From SZUA-287 sp036397975 (lineage in GTDB: Bacteria > Bacteroidota > Ignavibacteria > UBA10030 > UBA6906): a stretch of 27,254 nucleotides of DNA. A model generated the notes under the pieces. That model saw only the letters and a program-made list of their open reading frames with translations, made no database searches and was not told where the DNA came from. The position numbers and the translations under genes are program-made. The DNA lies in the NCBI GenBank assembly GCA_036397975.1, contig DASWHW010000182.1, forward strand, positions 1-27,254, written 5' to 3'. This document shows positions 1 through 6,618 of the stretch, one piece after another. How positions within the stretch are numbered: the stretch's first letter is position 1; each line of letters begins with the position of its first letter.

Positions 1-281
1 CACCGGATAGTTTCCAGAAATGGAAGTTTTTCAGCAATGAATCGCTCGACGCCAATATTGGCCAGTCCGATGGAATTCAGCATCCCCGAAGGAGTCTCCA
101 CAATGCGGGTGGGGGCATTCCCATCTCTTGGCTTCATGGAAAGGGACTTCGTGATGATCCCACCAAGCTTGTTCACGTCGACAAGGGAACTGCATTCATC
201 TCCATAACCAAAAGTACCTGAAGCAACGAGTACTCTATTGGGGAATTGAACTCCACGAATGGAAAAGGAAGTCGTTATCAT
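1..281 (-). CDS. pyrD: Dihydroorotate dehydrogenase, catalytic subunit (partial, C-terminal part outside window)
   Basis: About 93 N-terminal codons are present, translated by hand from the minus strand; the gene runs off the left edge. The start reads MITTSFSIRGVQFPNRVLVA, followed by ASGTFGYG, a GIITKSLSMKPRDGN stretch and MLNSIGLAN. These match the FMN-binding N-terminal part of class 1B dihydroorotate dehydrogenases, which oxidise dihydroorotate to orotate in pyrimidine synthesis. Class 1B works as a complex with the electron-transfer subunit PyrK, which is the gene immediately upstream. The ATG overlaps the pyrK stop in an ATGA, so the two are probably translationally coupled. Confidence 0.9.
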   Translation of the reverse strand, partial: MITTSFSIRGVQFPNRVLVASGTFGYGDECSSLVDVNKLGGIITKSLSMKPRDGNAPTRIVETPSGMLNSIGLANIGVERFIAEKLPFLETIR

Positions 282-1045
282 AATTTGATATGCCGAATAT
301 CAAAAGCAGGTCCGTCCTTGCACATCAGCGCGTATCGAAAAGGTCCATCGACCAACTCAACGGGACAACCCTGACAAATGCCGAAACCGCACGCCATGGG
401 TCCTTCAAGCAATACTTCGCATGGAATGTTGTTTTCGATGGCAAATTTCCCTAAAGCGCGCAACATTGCGGTCGGGCCGCAGGCAAAGATTTTTGGTGAT
501 TTCCATCCATGTTTCTTCCAGAGCTTTGAAAGAAGATCAACGGCCGTCCCTTGCATTCCCTTTGTCCCATCATCCGTGCTCACGTGAACCTCCTCCAGGT
601 GCTGCTCCACGAGATATTCGGATGAACGCGCACCGAGTATCGTCACAATTTGTTTACTGTTCTTCTTAAGGGCAAGGGTAGAAACAGGCAGCGGTGCCAC
701 TCCAAGCCCGCCCCCGATCAAGACTGCGGTCGTGAATCCATCGCTGTCCAAGGAGAATGGAGTTCCTAGTGGCCCAAGGACATTGACAAAATCGCTACTC
801 GTTTTCTTCCGAAGGGCAAGAGTCCCCTTCCCCACAACGTTAAAAATTATCTCGCACGTGTCACCGTGTGTTCTGTAAATGCTGAAGGGCCGACGCAAGA
901 GCGGGTCGCAGTCACCTGTGACAGCGATATTGACAAACTGTCCGGCAAGAACAGACCGGGCGATCAGGGAGGAATGGAAACTGAGAACGTAGGTATTGCG
1001 CGCGACCTCAGAAACACCAAGGACATGGCTCTGCTCTTGGACCAT
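278..1045 (-). CDS. pyrK: Dihydroorotate dehydrogenase electron-transfer subunit PyrK
   Basis: This is the FAD and [2Fe-2S] subunit that passes electrons from the PyrD FMN to NAD+. Visible motifs are the flavin-binding RRPFSIY, the nucleotide-binding GGGLGVAPLP, a CGPTAM segment, and a C-terminal cluster site CGFGICQGC plus a later MCKDGP. With the chosen start the cysteines fall at about 219, 224, 227 and 242. The ATG at 1045 gives 255 residues, close to the roughly 256 of the Bacillus subtilis protein, and begins 7 nt after the upstream stop. An in-frame ATG at 1069 would overlap the TPR gene by 17 nt and cannot be excluded. Neither start has a strong Shine-Dalgarno. The 3' end overlaps pyrD by 4 nt. 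Confidence 0.9.
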   Translation of the reverse strand: MVQEQSHVLGVSEVARNTYVLSFHSSLIARSVLAGQFVNIAVTGDCDPLLRRPFSIYRTHGDTCEIIFNVVGKGTLALRKKTSSDFVNVLGPLGTPFSLDSDGFTTAVLIGGGLGVAPLPVSTLALKKNSKQIVTILGARSSEYLVEQHLEEVHVSTDDGTKGMQGTAVDLLSKLWKKHGWKSPKIFACGPTAMLRALGKFAIENNIPCEVLLEGPMACGFGICQGCPVELVDGPFRYALMCKDGPAFDIRHIKL

Positions 1046-1052
1046 TCCGGAA

Positions 1053-3071
1053 TTACGGTTTTTCAACATCCGGCTTTTCTGGTGTCGGTGCTGGAACTGC
1101 AGTTCCCGCCTTCCCCCGTTCAGGGATTCCTTGGGGAAGAAATGGGTTATCCATTCGGGGTTCTTCGCCATCAATTTCCGGTTTTGGCAGCGCAGTGGAA
1201 TCGGCAGGGTTTGGAACTGTTGCTGCAGGTATCCTCACTCGGACAGCACGAGCATACTCAGATGAAGGATAGAGATCGATGAGTCTCTTATAACTCTGGA
1301 GCGCACTGTCAGGACGACTTTGCAATTCCTCGTAAACCCACCCTACGGCGTACTGTGCTTTGGATGCGAGGGGGGACTCTGGAAACTCACGAACGATACC
1401 CTTCAGGGAATCGAGGGCCTCTGAACTCTTCCCCTTTTCAATCAACCCAACTGCGGACGAATACTTCCGTTCAGCAGGATCTGCTTTTTGAATTACCGTC
1501 CCACCTAAGATCCTTGTCGCCTCACGACCGAACTCAGATTCAGAATAGTCGCTTGCCAGAACATGATACAGTGAATCAGCAACGGCTCCCCCCGTTGTTG
1601 AGTCTGCCCGATCAATTTGCGCTAGCGTAAAGAGCGCCCGGGGAACGTAGGCATTATCGGGAATTCGCTCAAGCAATTCGTGATACCAGAACTTTGCAGA
1701 ATCAATCACACCGATGGTCGAATAAAACAACCCTGCCAGTTCCACAAGGTTATAGGCAAGGCGGGAATTCAATGTATCCAGGGACATCTGCGGGGCTGCC
1801 AGTACCGGATGGAGTTTACTCTCCCCTAATGAATCCGGCGTCAACGTCGTTGAATCCTTGTCGATCACTGCAATACTCGTATCGGGAGGCGCGAGAAGAA
1901 CTGCTTTGATGCTGTCGAGTTTCCCGATTTCCTTCAGGAACAAATCATGCCGATTTAGGTAATCTGCCCTTTGTGCAATCTCTTTTGAAAGAGGGGATTG
2001 TGGATACTCACTCCGACCGCGATTATAGGCAACGCGAGCCGAATCGTATCTCCACAGTTCTTTTTCATACATATCGCCAAGCGCAAAATAGCTTTTCAGG
2101 GAAGTTTCGGTTCGCGCATAGGTCGAGTCGACGAACGTATATTGGGCAATTGCTTCACCAAATTCAGAGATTGCCCGATAGACGTTCGCTATTTCAAGAT
2201 CAATCTCACCAAAGAAATCTTTATAGTTGCTATTATCCCGGAGATCAAGCAGTTCCGTGAAGCTCTCGTCGTGCTGTCCCTGCAACGATAGCACGCGCGC
2301 AAGTCCTATTCGGGCCCGATACTCGTGGACAAAATCGGGCGCGGTGTTGTAGGAATCCTCATACGCACGAATTGCCTCCTTTCGGTCACCCACTTTCACG
2401 AGGAGTTCACCGGCATGACGGTACGTTTCCGCCCGAATGACGGCACTGGAAGCATGGTCGGCGGCGGTTTGATAGAGAGTGAGTGCCTCCTGATTGTTCG
2501 CTGCATCAATTTCAATTCGTGCCAGAAGTTGAGCGCTTCGGGCAATCATGTCGCCATCGTCTTCCTTGATTGATGCGTCGAACAGATCACGGACGATTCT
2601 TTTTGCTCGTATCGGATCCTTCATTTTGTAATACGTCGAACCGAGAAGGAGTTTGTTTTCGGGAGCCATGTCGCTCTCCGGATATCCATCCAACAACTCA
2701 AGAAATTTTCTTTCGGCTCTCTGCAAATCGTTTTGGTAGTAGTAACTCTTCCCAATCATGAAGAGCGCATCATCGACTAATCCCGATTCCGGATGATACT
2801 GAAGCAGCTTTGAACACTTTTCGATGACGGAGGTAAGTTTCTGACGGGCGCCCGGGGATGTCGTGAACAATTCAACCGAATAGTCCACCTCCATTCGCGG
2901 GTCCCGTTGCAATTCAATCTCCGACTCCACCTCGGAAAAGAGGCGGCTTGCATTGTAATAGGTATTGAAATATGCTGAGAGATTGTCCGCGACAGAGCAT
3001 CCGACGAGGACGATCAGGAAGGAAAGACTGAGCAAAATCGAAAAGGTTCGGACTTTTGAAGTGTTGTTCAA
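1053..3071 (-). CDS. TPR-repeat outer-membrane lipoprotein (SprE/PorW- or YbgF-like)
   Basis: About 672 residues. A hydrophobic N-terminal segment ends in a lipobox LVGC (cysteine about 25), so this is a predicted lipoprotein. Most of the rest is helical repeats typical of tetratricopeptide proteins, for example ALFMIGKSYYYQNDLQRAE and AQYAVGWVYEELQSRPDSA, and the C-terminus is proline-rich and low complexity. The N-terminal YFNTYYNASRLFSE motif resembles TPR lipoproteins of the Bacteroidota gliding/secretion type, but function cannot be fixed from sequence. There is no ATG near the N-terminus. TTG codons at 3080 and 3071 are possible; 3071 is preferred because AAAAGGGG lies 9 nt upstream, whereas it directly abuts the 3080 codon. 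The gene precedes pyrK closely, probably in one transcript. Confidence 0.75.
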   Translation of the reverse strand: MNNTSKVRTFSILLSLSFLIVLVGCSVADNLSAYFNTYYNASRLFSEVESEIELQRDPRMEVDYSVELFTTSPGARQKLTSVIEKCSKLLQYHPESGLVDDALFMIGKSYYYQNDLQRAERKFLELLDGYPESDMAPENKLLLGSTYYKMKDPIRAKRIVRDLFDASIKEDDGDMIARSAQLLARIEIDAANNQEALTLYQTAADHASSAVIRAETYRHAGELLVKVGDRKEAIRAYEDSYNTAPDFVHEYRARIGLARVLSLQGQHDESFTELLDLRDNSNYKDFFGEIDLEIANVYRAISEFGEAIAQYTFVDSTYARTETSLKSYFALGDMYEKELWRYDSARVAYNRGRSEYPQSPLSKEIAQRADYLNRHDLFLKEIGKLDSIKAVLLAPPDTSIAVIDKDSTTLTPDSLGESKLHPVLAAPQMSLDTLNSRLAYNLVELAGLFYSTIGVIDSAKFWYHELLERIPDNAYVPRALFTLAQIDRADSTTGGAVADSLYHVLASDYSESEFGREATRILGGTVIQKADPAERKYSSAVGLIEKGKSSEALDSLKGIVREFPESPLASKAQYAVGWVYEELQSRPDSALQSYKRLIDLYPSSEYARAVRVRIPAATVPNPADSTALPKPEIDGEEPRMDNPFLPQGIPERGKAGTAVPAPTPEKPDVEKP

Positions 3072-3107
3072 GACAGACAACCCCTTTTAGGACGGATTTG
3101 TTAGAGA

Positions 3108-3136
3108 AACATAGAGATTATCCTCAGAAAAAACAA
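3108..3136 (-). promoter_or_regulatory. Candidate sigma70-type promoter for the TPR lipoprotein-pyrKD unit
   Basis: On the minus strand TTGTTT (3136-3131) and TATGTT (3113-3108) are separated by 17 nt, leaving a short leader before the TTG start at 3071. It sits in the 156-nt divergent gap between this gene and the plus-strand Spy-like gene. The match is partial and the promoter consensus of this lineage is not known, so this is only a candidate. Confidence 0.3.
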
Positions 3137-3227
3137 TACGACGTTAAACCTCCGAGTTTCCCAATGCATCCAAGGGGTGAACAAAGCAAATCAATCAACC
3201 AACAACAAACAACATCAGGAGCAAATT

Positions 3228-3698
3228 ATGTGGATCACGAGAATAGCAGTCTTCTTCATCGTACTTGCTGCAGGCGTTACTTTTGCCTCCAGCCAGCCAA
3301 TGATGAAAGATCGGATGATGAAGGAACGAGGTGAACACCGAAGGGAAATGATGGAAGACCTTCAGTTAACCGATGAACAACAGGTGCAAATGCAGAAACT
3401 TCACCTGCAGCTTGAGAAGAAGCAGGCAGGGATAGAGTCAGAGATGAAGCTCAAGCGCCTTGATTTGAAAGAAGAATTGATCGGCGCCAATCCCGATCAG
3501 TCCAAAATCGAGAAAAGCATCAAGGCGATCAACGATCTACAACTTCAAATGAAACTCACGATGGTGGATCATGTGTTCAAGGCAAAAGCAATGCTCACTC
3601 CCGAACAACAGAAGAAGTTCAAACAGCATTTGCTCAGACTTGGGGGTGATGGACCGGAGAGACCACAGAGGCGCATGATGAGAGAGCACCATCAGTAA
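3228..3698 (+). CDS. Periplasmic LTXXQ/Spy-CpxP-like protein
   Basis: About 156 residues, the only convincing plus-strand gene. An AGGAG (3217-3221) sits 6 nt before the ATG at 3228, which decides the start over the longer in-frame reading. The N-terminus MWITRIAVFFIVLAAGVTFA is a signal peptide. The mature part is charged, Met/Gln/Lys-rich and helical, with two LTxxQ motifs: LTDEQQVQMQKL near residue 45 and LTPEQQKKF near residue 125. Spy/CpxP family proteins are periplasmic chaperones or metal and envelope-stress sensors; which role applies here is not visible. The Met/His-rich ends (MMKDRMMK near the N-terminus, MMREHHQ at the C-terminus) could bind metal, by inference. It is transcribed divergently from the TPR gene and ends in an intrinsic terminator. 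Confidence 0.8.
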   Translation: MWITRIAVFFIVLAAGVTFASSQPMMKDRMMKERGEHRREMMEDLQLTDEQQVQMQKLHLQLEKKQAGIESEMKLKRLDLKEELIGANPDQSKIEKSIKAINDLQLQMKLTMVDHVFKAKAMLTPEQQKKFKQHLLRLGGDGPERPQRRMMREHHQ

Positions 3699-3718
3699 CT
3701 GTCCACTTACTGCGTTCG

Positions 3719-3751
3719 ATGGGAGGAGGCTCGGCATCCTCCCATTTTTTT
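3719..3751 (+). terminator. Intrinsic terminator of the Spy-like gene
   Basis: A perfect 9-bp stem ATGGGAGGA (3719-3727) / TCCTCCCAT (3737-3745) with a 9-nt loop is followed by a run of seven T. It works in the plus direction. The T-run also supplies the TAA stop codon of the convergent SDR gene (3752-3750), so the two convergent genes end on top of each other. The minus-strand side has no U-tract. Confidence 0.85.
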
Positions 3752-4454
3752 ATGGGGTGGTGGGCCGCAAGTCAATTTCACTGAACAGTGCCCTTTGAGG
3801 CGAGGTGAGTGCAAAGACCACCGCAGAGGCAACATCTTCTGGTTGTGGAATGTGCGGCCTTCCCGAGGTGGTGGAAGAGAATTCGGTATTGACAGAACCA
3901 GGGAAGACGGTCATCACCTTGATGTTTCGATCTCTCACCTCCAACATGAGCGATCCCGAAAAACCTCGCAGAGCCCACTTGGTTGCAGCATAGCCGGCTC
4001 CTCCCTTCAGCCAGTTCTTCCCTGCAAGCGATGCAATGTTGACGATCTTCCCGGAACGCGCAGAGATCATAGTGGGAAGGACTGCTTTGGTTGCGAGAAT
4101 AACGCCCCTGACGTTGACATTCCACATGGCATCAAACTCCTCAATCGCCATCTCTTCGACTTTTGCAAATGTCCCGATGCCGGCATTGTTTACGAGGATG
4201 TCGACTTTGCCAAATTTCTTCACGGTCGTTTCGACAAGCGATTTCACCGCCCCAGCATCAGTGATGTCGGTTGGAACAGCCATCACTTCAAATTTCTGAA
4301 CGCGCAGTTCCTCCTCGGCGGTCTTCAGGTCACGCTTCGATCTCGCAGCAAGAGCAACTTTTGCTCCTGCTCCACACAGCGCGTACGCAATTGCCTTTCC
4401 GATTCCTTTACTTGCCCCGGTGACAATGGCCACCTGATCTTCCAGTTGTTTCAT
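3750..4454 (-). CDS. Short-chain dehydrogenase/reductase, possible sepiapterin-reductase-like enzyme
   Basis: About 234 residues, a classical SDR. TGASKGIG (12-19) is the dinucleotide site, NNAG lies at 89-92, and the catalytic serine is about 142 with YAATK giving Tyr155 and Lys159. A generic call would be 3-oxoacyl-ACP reductase-like. The context argues for a pterin role: it follows GTP cyclohydrolase I and a PTPS-I-type synthase, and sepiapterin reductase, the third enzyme of tetrahydrobiopterin synthesis, is an SDR. The C-terminus SEIDLRPT resembles, from memory, the end of the Chlorobium sepiapterin reductase (EEIILRPT), but that ending also occurs in other SDRs. The ATG at 4454 has GGGGA just upstream and is preferred over the codon at 4487. 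The stop codon lies inside the convergent terminator. Confidence 0.8.
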   Translation of the reverse strand: MKQLEDQVAIVTGASKGIGKAIAYALCGAGAKVALAARSKRDLKTAEEELRVQKFEVMAVPTDITDAGAVKSLVETTVKKFGKVDILVNNAGIGTFAKVEEMAIEEFDAMWNVNVRGVILATKAVLPTMISARSGKIVNIASLAGKNWLKGGAGYAATKWALRGFSGSLMLEVRDRNIKVMTVFPGSVNTEFSSTTSGRPHIPQPEDVASAVVFALTSPQRALFSEIDLRPTTP

Positions 4455-4520
4455 AGTTTTCCCCAAACGCTCGTACCCACCCTGCAAAACAAGGTAGGCC
4501 TCGTGGAATTGTTAAGGTTA

Positions 4521-5102
4521 TTAGGTTAGTCGGTTTTCAATAAGGGCGAGAAATTCCTGGCGTGTCTTATCATCATCTCTGAACGCACCAAGCATTGCAC
4601 TTGTCGTTGCAAGGGAATTCTGTTTTTCGACACCTCGCATCATCATGCACATATGGCGGGCTTCAATGACTACTGCCACCCCTTCCGGGTTCAACACGTT
4701 GAACAGCGTTTCCGCGATCTGTTGCGTCAGTCGTTCCTGTACCTGTAAGCGACGGGCAAAGACTTCAACGACACGGGGAATTTTGCTGAGGCCGACGATT
4801 TTACCATTCGGAATATAGGCAACATGAGCCTTTCCGTAAAATGGAATCATGTGATGTTCACACAGACTGAAGAAGTCGATGTCCCGCACAATGACCATCT
4901 CGTTATATTTTTCTTCGAACACGGCACCGTTTAACACCGCAGCTACATCTTCCCTGTATCCTTTCGTCAGGTACTCATATGCCCGGGCAACACGGTGAGG
5001 CGTCCGCCGTAATCCCTCCCGCTCCGGATCCTCTCCAATACCTATGAGAATATCTGTCACCAACGATTCCAGTTTCGTAACGTCCGGGGATTCTGCACTC
5101 AT
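4521..5102 (-). CDS. folE: GTP cyclohydrolase I
   Basis: 193 residues, the normal length for the family. It converts GTP to 7,8-dihydroneopterin triphosphate, the entry step to folate, biopterin and queuosine. The zinc ligands are visible as LCEHH (Cys81, His84) and HMCMMMRG (Cys152), and the active-site region VGLSKIPRVVEVFARRLQVQ is intact. The ATG at 5102 has GGAGA and AAGG upstream. It starts 3 nt after the PTPS stop and is followed after 66 nt by the SDR, so the three read as one transcript. Confidence 0.95.
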   Translation of the reverse strand: MSAESPDVTKLESLVTDILIGIGEDPEREGLRRTPHRVARAYEYLTKGYREDVAAVLNGAVFEEKYNEMVIVRDIDFFSLCEHHMIPFYGKAHVAYIPNGKIVGLSKIPRVVEVFARRLQVQERLTQQIAETLFNVLNPEGVAVVIEARHMCMMMRGVEKQNSLATTSAMLGAFRDDDKTRQEFLALIENRLT

Positions 5103-5105
5103 ACC

Positions 5106-5513
5106 TTATTCTCCGCGGTATTCAACAAAATTGTTTGGTGACTCATACAATTTAATAGAGAAAAGGCGAGCATGCTGTATCTTCGGCTTCAGGATATTCC
5201 AAAATGCAATCGCCATGTTCTCTGCAGTTGGAATCACGCCCTTGAGAAAATCAACGTCATGGTTCATATGCTTGTGATCAACCCTCTCGATTATTTCGGC
5301 GTCAATTAGGTCCGATAATCTCTTGAGATCCATCACCATTCCGCACTCTTTCGGGGGATCGCCTGCCACCGTCACTTCGATCTCGTAGTTATGCCCGTGA
5401 CCATTTAGGTTATTGCACTTGCCGAACGTCTCCGTGTTTTTGGATTCCGACCAATTTGGATTGTGCAACCTGTGGGAAGCGGAAAAATGTTCTTTTCGTG
5501 TTATATACACCAT
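5106..5513 (-). CDS. 6-pyruvoyl-tetrahydropterin synthase (PTPS-I type)
   Basis: 135 residues. Zinc histidines are His14 (SASHRL), His39 and His41 (HGH); the catalytic cysteine is Cys33 in FGKCNNLNGHGHNY. The spacing C-x5-HGH is that of true eukaryote-like PTPS, whereas QueD (queuosine) usually has C-x3-HGH. The DHKHMN segment, TAEN and the C-terminal KLYESPNNFVEYRGE also resemble animal PTPS. The reaction is dihydroneopterin triphosphate to 6-pyruvoyl-tetrahydropterin. The start has CAGGAG 8 nt upstream. It lies between bcp (24 nt) and folE (3 nt). Automated pipelines may label it QueD; the motif spacing makes a biopterin role more likely, though the in vivo product is not proven. Confidence 0.85.
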   Translation of the reverse strand: MVYITRKEHFSASHRLHNPNWSESKNTETFGKCNNLNGHGHNYEIEVTVAGDPPKECGMVMDLKRLSDLIDAEIIERVDHKHMNHDVDFLKGVIPTAENMAIAFWNILKPKIQHARLFSIKLYESPNNFVEYRGE

Positions 5514-5537
5514 CGTCTCACTCCTGTATCCTAGAAC

Positions 5538-5996
5538 TTAAAGTGCCTTCAGCACTTCATCAACATGGCCATTGACTTTTACTTTTGGAAAAATCGATGC
5601 AATGGTACCTTTTTCATCGATGATGAACGTCGTACGCTCAATCCCCATATATTCACGTCCGTACATGCTTTTTTTCTTCCACACTCCGTAGGATTTGATG
5701 ATCTCTTTTTTCTCGTCGCTGACCAGAGGAAACGACAGATCGTATTTCTCCGCAAATTTCTTATGGGAGGAGGCTGAATCGGCACTAACGCCGACGACGA
5801 CGGCACCCTTTCGTTTGAGGGCTGTTGACTTTTCGCTGAACTCACACGCCTCTTTCGTGCATCCGGACGTGTTGTCCTTCGGATAGAAATACAAGACGAC
5901 CTTCTTCCCGCGAAGGTTCTCTAATGAGAGAGTGCTACCATCCCCTGTTGGTAAAGAAAAGTCGGGGGCTTCGTCCCCAACCTCTAAGCTTGCCAA
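5538..5996 (-). CDS. bcp: Thioredoxin-dependent thiol peroxidase (Bcp/PrxQ)
   Basis: 152 residues, a thioredoxin-fold peroxiredoxin that reduces H2O2 and organic hydroperoxides. The FYPKDNTSGCTKEACEF motif carries the peroxidatic Cys46 and, five residues later, Cys51, the resolving cysteine of the atypical 2-Cys BCP/PrxQ class. FPLVSDEKKEI and the Arg of GIERTTFIID are also family features. The start is TTG at 5996 with GAGG 7 nt upstream; no ATG fits. It lies directly upstream of the pterin genes with a 24-nt gap and probably heads their transcript, beginning just after the terminator of the second peroxiredoxin. Confidence 0.92.
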   Translation of the reverse strand: MASLEVGDEAPDFSLPTGDGSTLSLENLRGKKVVLYFYPKDNTSGCTKEACEFSEKSTALKRKGAVVVGVSADSASSHKKFAEKYDLSFPLVSDEKKEIIKSYGVWKKKSMYGREYMGIERTTFIIDEKGTIASIFPKVKVNGHVDEVLKAL

Positions 5997-6015
5997 AGTT
6001 TTACCTCGTCAATTA

Positions 6016-6050
6016 AATAAAAACCGTCCCGGCGTGACAAGGGACGGTAT
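6016..6050 (-). terminator. Intrinsic terminator of the peroxiredoxin gene
   Basis: On the minus strand an 8-bp perfect stem ACCGTCCC/GGGACGGT with a 10-nt loop (6050-6025) is followed by TTTTTATTTAATT. It lies 22 nt after the stop of the peroxiredoxin gene and 20 nt before the bcp start, separating the two transcripts. Confidence 0.85.
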
Positions 6051-6072
6051 TTGTAAATGATAATCTTTTGCT

Positions 6073-6543
6073 TCAGAATGAAGAAACAGCCTTTTGTACT
6101 TCTTCGTAGTTTGGCTCCGCACCCGGGTTCTCCGAAATCCATGCGTATTTGACGATCCCTTTTGGATCGAGGACAAATACCGAGCGCTTGGCCGCTGTAT
6201 ATCCGGGCATCTGAGAAAACCCATCATACAAACCCGCATACTTTTTACTAACTTCGCGTGTAAAGTCACTCAGCACAGGAAACCCCAACTTATTCTGTTC
6301 AGCAAACACTTTGTTAACGACCGGTGAATCAACGCATGCAGCGACAACCTGAGCATTGAGGGTGTTCAGATTTGCCAAGGAATCGCGAAGAGTGCACATC
6401 TCCTTCGTACAAACTCCCGTGAATGCACCGGGAAAAAATGCCAGAACAGTCTTTTTTCCGAGGAATTCATTGAGGCCCCGCGGTTTTTTTTCGGTATCGA
6501 GCATTGTAAAATCGGGCGCTTTGTCTCCTACTTTGAGTGCCAT
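6073..6543 (-). CDS. Peroxiredoxin (AhpE/1-Cys-like subgroup)
   Basis: 156 residues. The PGAFTGVCTKEMCTLRD motif places the peroxidatic cysteine at Cys45, with further cysteines at 50 and 70. FPVLSDFTREVSKKYAG and AAKRSVFVLD match the AhpC-TSA/redoxin fold. It differs from the neighbouring Bcp in having the PGAFTxxC active-site loop. Cys50 might act as resolving cysteine, which would make it 2-Cys, but this cannot be settled by eye. A strong AGGAGG lies 5 nt before the ATG. The 75-nt gap upstream could hold its own promoter, and an intrinsic terminator follows. Confidence 0.9.
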   Translation of the reverse strand: MALKVGDKAPDFTMLDTEKKPRGLNEFLGKKTVLAFFPGAFTGVCTKEMCTLRDSLANLNTLNAQVVAACVDSPVVNKVFAEQNKLGFPVLSDFTREVSKKYAGLYDGFSQMPGYTAAKRSVFVLDPKGIVKYAWISENPGAEPNYEEVQKAVSSF

Positions 6544-6618
6544 GATGACCTCCTAATTCTTTTCTGTGGAATAAAAGCCAATGAAAGGTGCACTACAATA
6601 CGGACTTCGCGGCGAATA

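Noticed and set aside
3795..4529. Long plus-strand open frame opposite the SDR gene
   Set aside because: It is a shadow of a well-supported minus-strand SDR with intact motifs; its translation is rich in Cys, His and Arg with no recognisable domain.
5106..5513. Calling this gene QueD (queuosine pathway)
   Set aside because: The cysteine-to-HGH spacing is x5, not x3, and the flanking blocks look like animal PTPS. A queuosine role is not excluded, but it is the weaker fit next to folE and an SDR.
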